Part shown: positions 46,648 through 57,440 of the stretch, one piece after another | Position numbering within the stretch: the stretch's first letter is position 1 | How the letters are laid out: each line of letters opens with the position of its first letter | Assembly: GCA_033239525.1 (NCBI GenBank) | Contig: BSYO01000025.1 | Coordinates: 3,940,001-4,004,000 of the forward strand | From: Nepenthes gracilis | Lineage: Eukaryota; Streptophyta; Magnoliopsida; Caryophyllales; Nepenthaceae | Length of the DNA: 64,000 nucleotides | Reading direction: 5' to 3' | Made by a program: the position numbers and the translations under genes | Notes under the pieces: model-generated | Seen by the model: only the letters and a program-made list of their open reading frames with translations | Told to the model about the DNA's origin: nothing | Databases searched by the model: none

Positions 46648-48290
46648 TGTGACGTACCATATTTTTAACAGAAAATTTGACAGAATTTTGACTATAATAC
46701 GGTTGTTAGTCTAATATAAAACCTGTATAAATTCCTGAACAACAACCAAATAATCTACAATATATAAAACACAGGATCCATATGCCACCAACTACAGGTG
46801 GCACCAACGTTATAACTCCAATACGATGTCGGCTCAGATAAGATGCTACTAGGTACCAAAACAAACTATATTGACCTGCGAAAACCTATACATACATCAA
46901 AACAAGCAAAATAAAACTATAGCTACATCATCATACATAGACATTGATATACAAATTTATCAGAAATACAAAATATTCTATCAGAAGGCACAAATCTACA
47001 TAACTAAGTCCATAGGGCCATCTTCCACATCTTCGAGTCTAGCCGACTCAAATCCTCTACCCTACTTTATCGGGTACAAATTCATACTCATTTGAAGAAA
47101 GAAAGTAGTAAATGTGAACCAAATACTCAGTAAGATACATATATAATAAAGAACATGCAAATATCATATTCAAAATCATAATAATGTATATAGGAAGGAA
47201 CAGAGATACATATGATACCATAAATTATAATTTAGAAAGAATGCTTTCATAATTCATTCCAAATCTCTTTAGTTTATTTCCTTCTTAATTATCAAATCAT
47301 ACTGAAAACTTTTTTGTTTGGGATTAGAGACAGTAGATCTTATTGACTAAAGGAGCGGTCAGTCGTAATTGAGATTTTATTTGATCCTACATAATCAAAA
47401 GCCATCTCCTCCTATTTAAGAGCTAGAGGCAAGCGTCTACCTACAATCCCTATAGATAGAGCCAATAGCCACACGAGGTACCAAAGTAGACATTGATCTT
47501 CTACTCTAATATATTAATGCATGTCAAAATATACTATTTGTCGAACGATTCTCGATCCAAGTTCTTAATTTCTTATTTCTTTAGAAAATGCTACTCTAAA
47601 ACCCAAAATCTTTCGTTCCCACTCTATTGGAGAACGGTCCGTCAGTTCATCACTTAATTATAGAATATCCCTCCAAAACTTTTTTTCATAAGTATATTCA
47701 GATACATATTTTTATATTTCTCATAAATTTAACTCCTCACGTGTTCATAATTTCATACATAATTTCATTTGATAAGAATGCAAATAATCAGTTCTCATGA
47801 ATTCATATTTTTACATGCTTATAATTTTATAGGCAAATTACCATAAAATTTGTGACATATAAAAAATTCTTACCATAATGAGCCAAATATAACTTTAAAA
47901 CTTCCAAATGACAAATTCTTTTACGAATGCATATAACATAGTTTTTGGAATATATACAAGATAACACATTTAACGTACATATAGTTAAACATCACTATTC
48001 GCGTCTGAAAATATTTTTAGAATACATAAAATTTACATACATAAATCTACATGTGCAAATACCAAATATACGGAGTGTCCATATTCATAAAACTAGAATT
48101 ATGAATTTTTAAAGTTAAATCATACATAAATTATAATTAATTCAGGTAAAACCCAAAGAGGGCACGGGTTAGGGTTCTTGTGAGTATAAAACCGTATAAA
48201 ACTATCAATTCGGGCACCCAATTGATAAATTCACAAGTTCAAGGTATGTGTAATAATATTTTAAAGCTAATTTATGTAAAAATTTCAAAA
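46648..48290 (-). repeat. reverse-oriented gypsy LTR related to 14789-17616
   Basis: The left edge reads TGTGACGTACC, so on the minus strand the LTR ends GGTACGTCACA, like CCGTCACA at 17616. On the minus strand the AATTGGGTGCCCGAATTGAT and CCCTAACCCGTGCCC stretches near 48190 match TTGGGTATCCGAATTTGT and CCCCTAACCCACG in the 14789 LTR. The LTR start is not found at the right edge, where the Tat sequence begins. Confidence 0.45.
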
Positions 48291-48306
48291 TAAACGGTGA
48301 AATCAT

Positions 48307-49175
48307 CTAGGGTTTCCTCCCTAAAGAGAGAAAATCAAAAATGTTGAAATCATCGTCATCATCACTAAAGAGAGGCTCTGCGACGGCCACTGGAAGCCCT
48401 GAGCTCTCGACGGGGAGGTTTCCTCCCAGACGATCAGCGGGACCCCCGATCCTCAGTATCCCAGCTCTCCTCCTCAGTCTCTCCTCGGACTTCTCGGGAG
48501 AGGCTGCGGCAGAAGCCTCGGCCCGCGGTCCCCACTTGGCTTCCTCGAACTTCCCGGGGGACATCCAAATATTACGCTTGTCCTCGTGAAAGCTTCCCAG
48601 ATTGGCCAGCACCAAGTCCGTGAACTCCTTTATGTTCTCCCTTTCCTCCTTCGAAGGGTCAGAGTTATACTGGCTGGCCACCTTCCCCCACTTAAAGGGA
48701 ACGGCCCAGTGCTCGTGAACGCCAAGAAAGAAGAACTTATCCTTCCACCGCTTCGTGAAGTTCGGGTTACCTCCGCACATCAAGGAAAAGTCCGGGCGGG
48801 GAACCATTATAATCCAGTCAAGGTTCTGCACAAAACGAAACATCACCTTGACCGTAAGAGGATTCAAGAGCTTCTTGTGACACCGGAAGAAAATGCACAA
48901 TGACACAAGGTACCTGACCGCCTTTGGTGAAAGCCTGGAAGAGGCACTCCAAGTGCCATCATAATGTCGTAAAGCTCCTCCGCGATGGGAAACCGTAGCC
49001 CACCTTTGAGGTGGACCTCATAAACGGTAACGAAGCCGTCCCGGGGGTGCCATGCCCTATCATGCGGCTCCAGGATCATCATTGTTGTAGACTCGGGAAT
49101 TCGATATCGAGCTCGAATCTCCGTAAGCCTATCGAGCGTCACTGACGAGGCAATCTGTCTCACTCCAGGCGCCAT
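48307..49175 (-). pseudogene. Tat-lineage antisense ORF, 'putative gypsy type transposon' protein, one frameshift
   Basis: Opposite in orientation to its host element (3' LTR at 49707-50705 on the plus strand). It starts at ATG 49173-49175 (MAPGVRQIASSV) and runs through VTVYEVHLKGGLRFPIAEEL and LGVPLPGF. A one-base loss near 48930 moves the frame to the second ORF (SPKAVRYLVSLCIFF, then FVQNLDWIIMVPRPDFSLM and WKDKFFFLGVHEHW), which ends at 48307 after a Glu/Ala-rich part and an acidic SDDDDDFNIFDF tail. The order 'GGLRFP..EEL...LG..P' and then 'F.R......+.W.....RP' is that of the plant family known as putative gypsy type transposon (PF04195), usually found antisense in Tat-like elements. 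The long coiled-coil tail of many members is replaced by a short one. Molecular function is not known. Confidence 0.7.
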
Positions 49176-49706
49176 GAGCGTCGAAAAGCAAGGAACGGAG
49201 GGAAACTCGAAGTGAAGAAGGAACGGAAAGCCTCAACACTCAAGAGGAGAAGACGAAATGCAGGCGCGAAGATGGAAAATCGGAGCAAGGAGGAGCTTAA
49301 ATGCTCCTGGAATTCGAAAAAGCGCATTCATTACCCCTGCCACACGTCGACTGGCCATTCGTCTCAGAAGGACGATGGCCTTTCCTGTAAGGCGCTTCGT
49401 GCGTCACATTAACCGGATACTACATTTAATGCTGCCCGCAATGGAGGTGAAATGGATACTGAAAGGTCTCGGACCCAGCCAGGCCCCCGGGGCTACTTCC
49501 AACCGAGCTTAACACCGCACTCACCCCAAGGATGCACGTGCTCGGACGGTCACTATGAAGGGCCTGATCTGGAACGCAGACTATCATACTCGGACCCATC
49601 CAGAAATGTCTGCATCAGGTTGTAAGCGTGAACGGCCAAATTCGAGAAGATCAGCGACTTCATGCCAAACAGCCGAGAGCCTCAGACCCTTTGGCATGGA
49701 GGGCTA
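49176..49706 (+). other. Tat internal 3' region between antisense ORF and LTR, with PPT
   Basis: GC-richer sequence with no gene. It would hold the promoter and leader of the antisense ORF. It ends TTGGCATGGAGGGCTA just before the LTR start, similar to CATGGGGGGCTAG before the LTR at 7953, so it is taken as the PPT. Small ORFs here (49212-49512) have no domains. Confidence 0.5.
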
Positions 49707-50705
49707 TGTTGGGCCCCAATATAAGGGCCCATAGAAGCACGGCCCAAGGGGCCCACGCGGAAGGCCCAGAAGGGCGCCCATGAGCCAGAAAGGCTGGACA
49801 GCCAGAGAAGCCCTAAGCAGAAGCCAATGGCCCAAAGTCCAAGACCGCTGCAAAAGTCTAAAAGGTCCCGTCCGCTCGAAAGGAAGCTCGAGGACATCGC
49901 TAACAGCATCCAAATACACAGACAGGAAAAGGACTGAGAACATTAGAGGTCCTGCCGTCCAAGAAGTCACGTCCGAGAGGTTAAGAAGAAACTCCAGGAG
50001 TTCTACCCAAAGGCGAGGACTGCCCTACGACTAGCAAAAGATGCCAGCTAAGCCACTTCGCCGATTCCTGTGGAAACCGCCACCGCCGCCGGTCGCCGCC
50101 TACAGAGACGCCGCTGGTCAATCAAGACCCGACGCCTAGACCCGCATGACATCCAAGCGTGCCATCCATCCTGCGCGCGCGCAAATTAAATGAAGTCAGT
50201 GGGACACGGCACAGCTTTCGGGCCATCCGGAGAGCGCCACGTGTCTCCTCCCCCGCAGCGCATCTCCTCCTATAAATACCAAGTGAAGCCCCTTTCCAAG
50301 GGATCGAACTTTTTCCCCGAAATTGCTCTAGACAGAAGGGAAAAGGCCCACTATCTCTCGGCCACTCAAACCCTCTTTTCCCAACAAAACGGAACCCAAA
50401 GGAGCAAAAAAGCTTCCCAACGAGGGTAGCAAAGCCTTCCAGCGAGCAGCATCCCTTAGAAAAGAAATACAAAACATGAGACAAGGAAGGGATGCTTCCT
50501 AACCTTTGTACATTGTAAGACTTCCATTCAGATAGTGAAGCACTTCCAAAGGCTCAGCGTCTCGTGGTTTTTTCTCCCCATTCACGAGGAGGTTTTCCAC
50601 GAAAAAAATTTGGTCTCAATCTTTCTCTAAGGACCCCTAATCTCAAACACTTGTGTTGTTTGGAAACCACAGATCCGACTGGATCCCGGGGATCCAAACG
50701 CAACA
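49707..50705 (+). repeat. 3' LTR of the second Tat-like element
   Basis: Starts TGTTGGGCCCCAATATAAGG and ends AAACGCAACA. It pairs with the inverted copy at 53504-54476. TATAAATA at about 50271 is preceded by CCACGTGTCTCC, a G-box-like motif. The CGTGGTTTTTTCTCCCCATTCACGAGGAGGTTTTCCACG block lies near the end. Flanks GGCTA and ATGCA do not match, so it is not a solo LTR. The 5' part of the element, left of 48300, is missing. Confidence 0.75.
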
Positions 50706-52093
50706 ATGCATATACTCCCACTCCCATTCTTTGTGATTTTTGTAAAAAAATCATGTCATTAATTCATACACTTTGAAATTTCAGTCATTTTTCTATAATT
50801 TCTTTGCATGCATGTGTCAAATTCAAGGTTTAGTGATTTTACATATAATGAACTTTGTGTATCTTGCCATAATATGTTCTAGACCTTCAAATATATGCTT
50901 GCGTGCTTTGAAAACTAAAATAAATTTTTTTGCATGTTTACTAATAGAAATGAATTTGTTTTAGTAACTTTAAGTTGCTGATTTTCTATATTTTTACTGA
51001 ATTTTTTTATAATACCATGCTAATTTGATATTTCATATTTTAAAATTTATCATAACTAAATTTTTACAGAAAATTTACGTATTACATGGTAAGAATTTTC
51101 AAAATTTATAGAAAAAACTCTATAATTATGTTATTGAAATACGAATATTTTCTCTAGAATGAGAAAATTAAAAAATATAAAGAAAAGTGTAGAATTTTCG
51201 TAAATATATGTATCGAACTATAGTTATAATTCTGCGGGTATTATAGAATGTATTAATATATTATAGTGATGATCGAGATTTAAACTTATCATTTATGGGT
51301 AAAAGTGGCGTTCGACCCTATTTATAGCTTTTATGTATGACGGCCCACCTACGGGTCTTAAATAGTAGTATATGACCTTTAATTATATAAAAATAAATAT
51401 AATTTGGGTTTCGATTATCTACTCTTTTAGTTAGTGAGACCGTATTGGCCTTTAGTCTCTAAAAAAATCATATTTGAATATGAATTTACACAGTACTTTG
51501 GATAAATTTTGAAAAGATGAAATCTAAAATCCATGTCATTGCATCTAATTGATTTACAATTTTTTTGATATGTTTTAAATGTGAATTATATACATTTAAT
51601 TTATAAAATTATATACATTACTAACTTTTCAGTCACTCTTTATTTTTATCTTTCTAACCCCTTCAGATAAAAGGTTTAAATATTTATAGAATGGTTAGGA
51701 TTAAAGAAGAAACTGTCTGGAGAAGTTTAGAACTAGAATTATGAATTGTTTAATATTATATCGCAATTTTTAAACAATAGTTAATATATTTATATTGTTC
51801 AGATTGGGGTTTGTATAAGTATGGGATGAATTGCAATTTATTGGGTAACCTGTGGATGTAGTTTATATTATTTTCGGTTTGAAAGTCAAGAGATATCGAT
51901 CATCTGTCTATATGACAATTGTGGTATTTAGTTATTTCGTGATGATTTCTTTGATCTTTGTATAGATAAACAAAGCTCATTAGGTATGATCTGATGTCAC
52001 AGTTTTGGTTAATATTGGAGCAATACAATGATGTGGCATATTTCGGATCATGTATATAAGTTTATTATTTTATTTGGTCGGTCAAGATATTGA
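50706..52093 (+). other. AT-rich stretch, probably decayed gypsy LTR
   Basis: CTAACCCCTTCAGATAAAAGG near 51655 matches the motif seen in the LTRs at 14789 (17043), 38728 (43485) and 52094 (53435). GACCGTATTGGCCTTTAGTC near 51440 also looks LTR-like. No boundaries were found and no gene is seen. Confidence 0.35.
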
Positions 52094-54835
52094 TGTGAAA
52101 TTCAGTCTAATATTAATTAAATGGTTAAATTGACTAATTATTAATATTGTTAATAATCTTTATGTCAAGATTGAATTTTGGGACGTGATAGAGCTGCACT
52201 CGAAGCGATGCTTATGCATAAATGAAACAAAATAGAGGACATTTGTTGTGCACTTGTCTGGCACTCATAAACATATTGTGTTTAGAAGGCTCAATGTGCA
52301 CTATTTTGGTTAGTTTATAAAAAAAAAAGGGAAGTGATGAGAGAAGAAGAAGAAGAAGAAGATATATAACAGAAGAAGGAGATTTTTGAATCTTTTGGAA
52401 TTAGATATGTTAGATTAAAAGTTTAAGATAAAATTTTTTAAGTCCGATCTTTAATCTATTTTAAAATTTTTTAATTTTTGTTTATATGTTTTCTACAGCA
52501 GATGTATATCACTATTTGCCCTCTTATTTTAAATAGTTATACATACATATAACTTTTATTGATTATTTTGATGTTTTGTTAGATTTTATCGATGATTTGA
52601 AGAATTTGTTCGTTTTTTATCAAATAAGCAAATATTTTGATATTATATATTTATATATATAAATATTTGTGAAAAAAAGTTATAAAACGTGTACATTTGA
52701 TCTTACATATTAATATTATATATATGTGTTTTAGATCTAATTATATTTTATTTTGATATGAGTTTATACTTTTCTTATGGTAATTAATTTTGATATTTAT
52801 ATTTTAATACGGAACGGAAAAATTTGGATATTTACACTTTTTAATAGATAAAAAAAATTTAAATATTTATTATAGAAATCACAATTTGTATTTTTGTTGG
52901 AAATCATTATAAAAAAAAATTAACAAAGCTATATATTCAATCATTCTAACATATTGAGTAGATTTGAGAATTGCACCAATTCCTACAGGTAACAAGAGAA
53001 ATCGGCATATAAGCCCGTCTATAAGGTGTATTTGTAGACAACCCATTCACAAGTCAAAATAGTATTATTTTGGCTTAAATTTACCAAGAGTATGTATAAC
53101 TATTTTTTAAAATTGACCTTTGGTTCTTGGTTTTCAATTTTAGTAAGATCTAAATTTTTAAATTTTTCATGTGTATTGTATTTGATATTTAAAATATTTT
53201 GACCTTTTAAGAATTATAAATTTTGACACAGTTTTTGAATATATCCGATTTTAAACTTTTAAGCCTTTAGAATTATGTAGTATTTAAACATTTGAACAAT
53301 TTTGTATTATTAAAATTTGACATGATATTTTTAATTTTACAGGCTTTCTGTTTAATTTATGTACATGATTTATATATTATATATACATAATAATTGTTAA
53401 ATTTTAGACATATTTTATCATATTTTCTAATCCTTTTAGATTAGAGGCGACTAAATACCTACAAGATTTGGATACATGAGGCATGAGGATTTTGCTTAGT
53501 TATTGTTGCGTTCTGGAACCGCGGCCTCCGGACGGATCCTCATTGATGAGGGGTGTTCCCAAGTCTCTGGATCCGTGGGGTTCAATCGGAAACGTTGGTT
53601 TCGGGCAACACAAGTGAATATAGTGTTGGACACGAGAGAAAGATTGAGACCGGATTTTTTACGTAGAAAACCTCCTCTTGAATGGGGAGGAAAAACCACG
53701 AGGCTCGGGGCCTTGAAAATACTTCACTATTTGGGTTGAAGTCTTTACAGAATACAAGTATTGAGGATCATTCCTTCCATGTCTCTTGTTTTGTGTTTCT
53801 TTCTTAGGAGGCTATGCTCGTTGGAAGTCTTTGCCACTCTCGTTGGGAATCTCTTTGGTTTTGCCTTTTTGGGAGAAAGAGTCTGGTCCATCTAGAAAGG
53901 GATTTTGCTGGGTATTTATAGGAAAAATCAGGCCGTTGGGGAAGAAACGCGTGGCAGCCATCGGATGGTCCAAACTTGCAAGCGCCCCCTTTGCCCATTA
54001 ATTGTGCGGTAAGGCATATTTAAGCGAAGGCGTATAAGGTGGTCCGAGTATCTTGATTTGACTAGGCGTGCCCTGTTGAGACGGCGACTGGCAGTGGTTG
54101 CAGGTTCGTTGGGAATTGACGAATTTGTCTAGCTGGCATTCCTGGCCTTGAATGAGCAGTCCTCGTCCCTAAGTGGGGCACCTTGTGAGCTCGCAGACTT
54201 GTAAGAGGCGACCGTTCTTGGAGGATCTTCTGGGAAAGTCCGGGAGCCTTTTCTTGACCTCTTGGGCAATTTTGAGACTCAGCGGGATTTCAGAGTTCTT
54301 GGTCCCTTTTATCATGGATATTTCTAAGCGTTGTTTTAGCTTCTTCATAAGCGGACGGGACTTCTTGGGCTTCAGCTGTGGTCTTGGTTTTTGGGCCACT
54401 GGCTTCTACTCTGGGCTCTCGCTTGGGCATTTTTATTGGGCCGTGTTTTTATGGACCTTTATATTGGGGCCCAACAGTTGTATTTGTATTAAGATTTATA
54501 TTTTGAGAATTTGTTTTGAGATTTATGTTTGTAATCTGTATGATCTGAAAAACTTGATAGTGGATATATTTTGTTATAGTTTATATTATAGTAGTTCAAA
54601 TATTATTAGATATTTTTCCTTATAAATAATTTTTTGGCTTAAGTAAGTTGTTATATATTTTATTTGAAAACCAAATAGAATTAATTCATTTAGATTTTAT
54701 ATCTACTATGATTTGTGGCTATTTTACTTTTTGGCCTTTGGTTTGGTACCTCTAACATGAGTTTTGAATTATTTAGATTTTTAATTATTTATAAATTATT
54801 ATTAATTATTATCTATTCATATTAAGAATATGACA
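52094..54835 (+). repeat. Tekay-like gypsy LTR, interrupted by a solo Tat LTR
   Basis: It starts near TGTGAAATTCAGTC and ends AATATGACA at 54835; it matches 38728-44012 in several blocks (the AAACGTGT region, TTGCACCAATTCCTACAGGTAAC, TTTTAGATTAGAGGCG). A TTTATAAAA box near 52315 is followed by a GAAGAAGAAG-rich leader. Removing the nested LTR leaves about 1.76 kb. The left boundary is approximate, and no TSD was found. Confidence 0.5.
53504..54476 (-). mobile_element. solo LTR of the second Tat family, reverse orientation
   Basis: On the minus strand it starts TGTTGGGCCCCAATATAAAG at 54476 and ends AGAACGCAACA at 53504, matching 49707-50705 end to end, including the TATA box (TATAAATA, minus strand near 53915) and the GAGGTTTTCTACG block. 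Flanks GTTAT (53499-53503) and GTTGT (54477-54481) agree at 4 of 5 bases, supporting a TSD and a solo LTR inserted into the gypsy LTR. The ORFs over it (such as 54173-54625) are chance frames. Confidence 0.75.
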
Positions 54836-55570
54836 TTTGTGGTTTGGTAAAGATCGAAATGTTAGGTCATATTACACATAGCCTAACACTGTTTATCATG
54901 AGCTGTGTTAGGCCGTGCCATGTCTCAAACAACACAGCCTCTACTATTCCACCATTTTTTTGATAATTATATATATATTTAATTACTTACCCAAAAAAAA
55001 AAAAAAAAACTACTCAACTATCTTATTATAAATATATATAATTAAAAGTTTAGACTGTTAGATAAAGACCTAATTATAAGTGACTTGACCAGGGGTCGTA
55101 TAATTCATGCATGATGTTAAATTTTGTTATTGTCACACATTATTATGAACTAATTATGGCAAATTATTAACTTTCCCATGCTAAATAGGATTTAAGTTGT
55201 GTTGATTTGGAAAAATTAATTAATTAATTAATTAAATTTATTCATTTGTAAGTATAAAATAAGTTCACTAAATTAAAGATAAATGTGAGATTAAGTCAAT
55301 TGAAAAATTGAGATATTAAAATTAATAATTTGAATTCATGAAAAGTGGTTAAGAAATAGGGGAAAACTAGTATCATTGTTATCTACTCAAGGTCTATCGG
55401 CAGGGCAAAGAGGAAAGAAAAAGGCTTAAGCAAAATTGCAGGCCAAACTGTGGATGTTTATTTTAAAATTTGAAAAGCATTTTTTTAATTATAAATTATA
55501 ATATCTGTCAAAATTATTTGTGTGTTTCAAATAAAAAAACCATAAACAAAAAAATTTTCAAAATTAAATA
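54836..55570. other. AT-rich spacer, nothing recognised
   Basis: AT-rich DNA with homopolymer runs near 55000 and a TTAATTAATTAATTAATTAA run near 55217. No gene or element end is supported. Confidence 0.6.
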
Positions 55571-55572
55571 AC

Positions 55573-56300
55573 TTATTCTGCTTTTATAGTTCTATTGTTG
55601 TAATTACCTCTGCTAGTGCATTGGATCATCATGAGTTGCTGCTGGCCAAATGTGCTCTTTCTTAGCAGTGCTGTATCCCTGATCATAAGCTGCGGTGACC
55701 TGGACTGCTGTGACCTGGTCTTGCTGGTTTTTATAAGCTGTCGGCCCGGTTGTGCAAAGCCGGTTTGCACAGGCTTATGTGCCGGATTGGAACTCGATTG
55801 TGCAATGCCGGTTTGCACAGGCTTATATGCCGGAATGGAATTTGAATTGTTGACGTGGAATTGAGTAATCCGGTTTCTGCTCTCTATTGCTCCCGGTTTG
55901 AATTTCAGTTCCAATTGCTAACGTGGCTAGATCGGTGTTGGTTTGCTTCAGCGCCGGTTTGGTGGCGCGGTTGGGATGGTCTCCTGCTGAAGTGGACAGT
56001 CTTCTAATTTTGCCGGTATGCCGGACTGCTCTCTCCTCCAGGCTGTTCCTGTGTGTTGAGGGAGTAGTCTTTGTTGCTCGGCTGCTTTTCCTTGTGCTTT
56101 CCAGATTTGCAGGGGTGTCCAGAATTGTAAGGATGCCGCTTGATTTTATTGTGTTGATGCAGTTGATTTGGGAGTAGATTTTTATGAGTCTACTCTTGTA
56201 AACATCTGACAGATTTTATACTCTGTTGTTTCTGTGGAACTTGGCCTCCTAGAGGTTTATTAAGTACTTTTTGACGTACCAGTCGCTCGGGGTATACCCT
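55573..56300. other. GC-richer island with CCGGTTT repeats, nature unknown
   Basis: It contains overlapping short open frames on both strands (55616-55864 and 55923-56177 plus; 55573-55914 minus), none with a recognisable domain. A 48 bp unit with GCCGGTTTGCACAGGCTTAT is repeated at about 55753 and 55801, and TGTGCAAA-GCCGG-TTTGCACA forms a perfect 8 bp stem. CCGG-containing motifs are dense to 56010. It could be a decayed gene or retroelement 3' part. I cannot assign it. Confidence 0.35.
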
Positions 56301-56890
56301 AGCGTTTTGTGTTTTTTTTTTCTCAAGTCAAAATATTTGGAGAAAAAATATAAATTTTATAATTTTTTTTCTCCCATTAATCCAAAATACTTACTTACAA
56401 AAAAAAATTAAATAACTTATGAATAATATCAACCAGTTATCTATTTTTTGTAATTTGTAATTTATAATGTTTATAAAATTTAATTTTAAAATATATAGAG
56501 ATTCAACGGTATTAAATTTTAAAATTTAATTTGAAGCATTTTTTTTTTTTTTTTAAATTTTAATGGGCTGTACAGAAGAGGATTTAAGATTTCTAAGTAG
56601 AATCATTATGATTAATAAATAAATTTTACATAATCAGTTAAGATTATTCTGTGAGGTCAATAAAAATTTCAGTTCAATTATTTTATATCTGTATCTAATT
56701 TTTCTTTATTACATAAATTTTTAAAATGAGATTAGTTAACCCCACATTTGAAATGATGGATCTACCCCTGATCTCACGTATAGAGAAAAGAGCTGTAAAT
56801 AAGTTATAAAAATCAAAGAACTTACATTTTCTAAAAATAAAATGAGCCCTAAATATAAAGTATGAATTATAAATAAGTTATAAATATATT
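56301..56890. other. AT-rich spacer
   Basis: Homopolymer-rich AT DNA. No feature was recognised. Confidence 0.6.
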
Positions 56891-57440
56891 TGTTGCGTCC
56901 TCGGATGTTAATTATTAAACGGATTAGGGATCTAAATATTATTTAAAACGGGTCTGATTTTCGTATACTTAAATTTAAATCCTATACAATACAATAACAT
57001 GGTCAAAGGATTTATGGAACTAACTTCTTGATATATCGTTCGACACTCAAATCGATATTTACTTTTTGAATGGGAGAAAATAGAATATGTAAATTGAAAA
57101 TTAAATTAACTTTATGTTTGGGAGTTTATGCTTTTCTTGAATCGTCTTAGAGAGAAAGAGAGATCTTTTTTATTTTCGAGAAAGCCCTCCTCTACCATGT
57201 TGGAAAGATGATCTTTTTATAATTATTATATAGTAGTTGATTTTTTTCGTCAACTATTTAAGAAATCGTCTAAGAAACCGTTAAACGGATAAAATTTTAT
57301 CCATATTATGATTTCAACTGTTTGAGGTCGTTGAAATAAGAAAAAGAAAAACTGCTCGACCGTTATCTTCAATTTGAGCATATCGTCGGATGGGCTCTTT
57401 GATTGAGCCAATTCAACGTCTTGAATTTTTCTAATATATA
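56891..57440 (-). repeat. decayed Tat-like LTR fragment, reverse orientation
   Basis: The left edge TGTTGCGTCCTCGG gives a minus-strand LTR end CGCAACA, as in the Tat family at 50705. On the minus strand GATTTGAGTGTCGAACGATATATCAA followed by TTGTATAGGATTTAAATTTAAG matches the end part of the LTRs at 1762 and 7953 (TTTGAGCGTCGGATAATATATTG, TTGTGTAGGATTTAAG). The start of the LTR was not located. Confidence 0.5.

Noticed and set aside
48341..48903. plus-strand ORFs opposite the antisense Tat ORF
   Set aside because: Frames opposite a conserved coding sequence; their composition follows from the minus-strand codons and no domain is seen.
54173..54625. 150-codon plus-strand ORF
   Set aside because: Lies over the end of the solo Tat LTR and runs into AT-rich spacer; the LTR pairing explains the sequence.
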